Origin: Desulfocapsa sp.
GTDB lineage: Bacteria > Desulfobacterota > Desulfobulbia > Desulfobulbales > Desulfocapsaceae
Length of the DNA stretch: 6,591 nt
Direction: 5' to 3'
Assembly: GCA_029934815.1 (NCBI GenBank)
Contig: JAOZLM010000128.1
Span: forward strand, 1 to 6,591
How positions within the stretch are numbered: position 1 is the first letter of the stretch; the number at the start of each line of letters is the position of its first letter. The position numbers were made by a program, and so were the translations under genes. Of the stretch, positions 6,401 to 6,591 are shown one piece after another. The notes beneath the pieces were generated by a model. That model was not told the DNA's origin. It saw only the letters and a program-made list of their open reading frames with translations, and did not search any database.

Positions 6401-6589
6401 CTAACCGTGTGAACTCAGCTTTACTGCATTTTCATCAATATGTCGTTCGAGATAGTACTTTCGCATCAATTTTTTCCTCTGTTGGAATTGGCTGGTGACA
6501 CCTCTCAACAAAAGTACTGCGCTCCAACTTGGGAGAGCTATTTTTAATCTGCAGGGAAACATCTCGTCGCAATAGTTGAGATTAATAGG
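6401..6589 (-). CDS. Possible C-terminal end of an unrecognised minus-strand gene running off the window
   Basis: One minus-strand frame is open from the right edge to a TAG at 6401-6403, about 62 residues. From the ATG at 6562 it would give 53 residues starting MFPCRLKIALPSWSAVLLLR; a second ATG at 6466 has AGAGG 9 nt upstream and would give 21 residues ending KLSSHG. The composition is protein-like, with a basic QQRKKLMRKYY segment followed by LERHIDENAVKL, suggesting an amphipathic helix. I do not recognise the family. No start before the window edge can be judged, and an open frame of this length could occur by chance. It may be a real downstream end, a gene remnant or noise. Confidence 0.25.
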   Translation of the reverse strand, partial: PINLNYCDEMFPCRLKIALPSWSAVLLLRGVTSQFQQRKKLMRKYYLERHIDENAVKLSSHG

Positions 6590-6591
6590 AG

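Overview
The window reads as a mid-GC, probably Gram-negative, anaerobe-type bacterial chromosome. Desulfobacterota is my best guess. That guess rests on the style of the BMP-type ABC transporter, on an FMN-type glutamate-synthase-like protein with an N-terminal cysteine cluster, and on a four-helix-bundle (S23/IVP-like) gene flanked by TCGA-rich repeats. No rRNA, tRNA or CRISPR array was seen, so the taxonomy is inference only.

Left and centre (1-4428, plus strand): a four-part BMP-family ABC importer operon. It holds the C-terminal part of the substrate-binding protein (1-465, cut by the window edge), a double-NBD ATPase (473-1981), and two BPD_transp_2-type permeases (2432-3448 and 3445-4428, joined by an ATGA overlap). 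Known relatives import nucleosides or purines into the cytoplasm; the substrate here is inferred only from the family.

The most striking part is 1934-2409, between the ATPase and the first permease. A 126-residue four-helix-bundle protein of the 23S rRNA intervening-sequence family (1971-2351) sits inside a pair of about 45-bp inverted repeats. The repeats share an exact 20-nt core, and each arm carries four TCGA motifs at spacings of 7, 14 and 7 nt. The left arm encodes the last 13 codons of the ATPase and supplies both the Shine-Dalgarno and the start codon of the four-helix-bundle gene. This looks like a compact cassette (about 476 bp) that has inserted into a transporter operon, with no transposase of its own visible.

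Right (4722-6242, minus strand): a 506-residue FMN-binding glutamate-synthase-domain protein, convergent with the transporter. It has an N-terminal CX2CX3CX3C cluster but lacks the amidotransferase domain and the usual [3Fe-4S] cysteines after the FMN barrel. The gap between the convergent genes (4429-4721) has several weak inverted repeats and a small GC-rich element. The right end (6243-6591) holds the upstream region of the minus-strand gene and, at low confidence, the tail of another minus-strand reading frame that runs off the edge.
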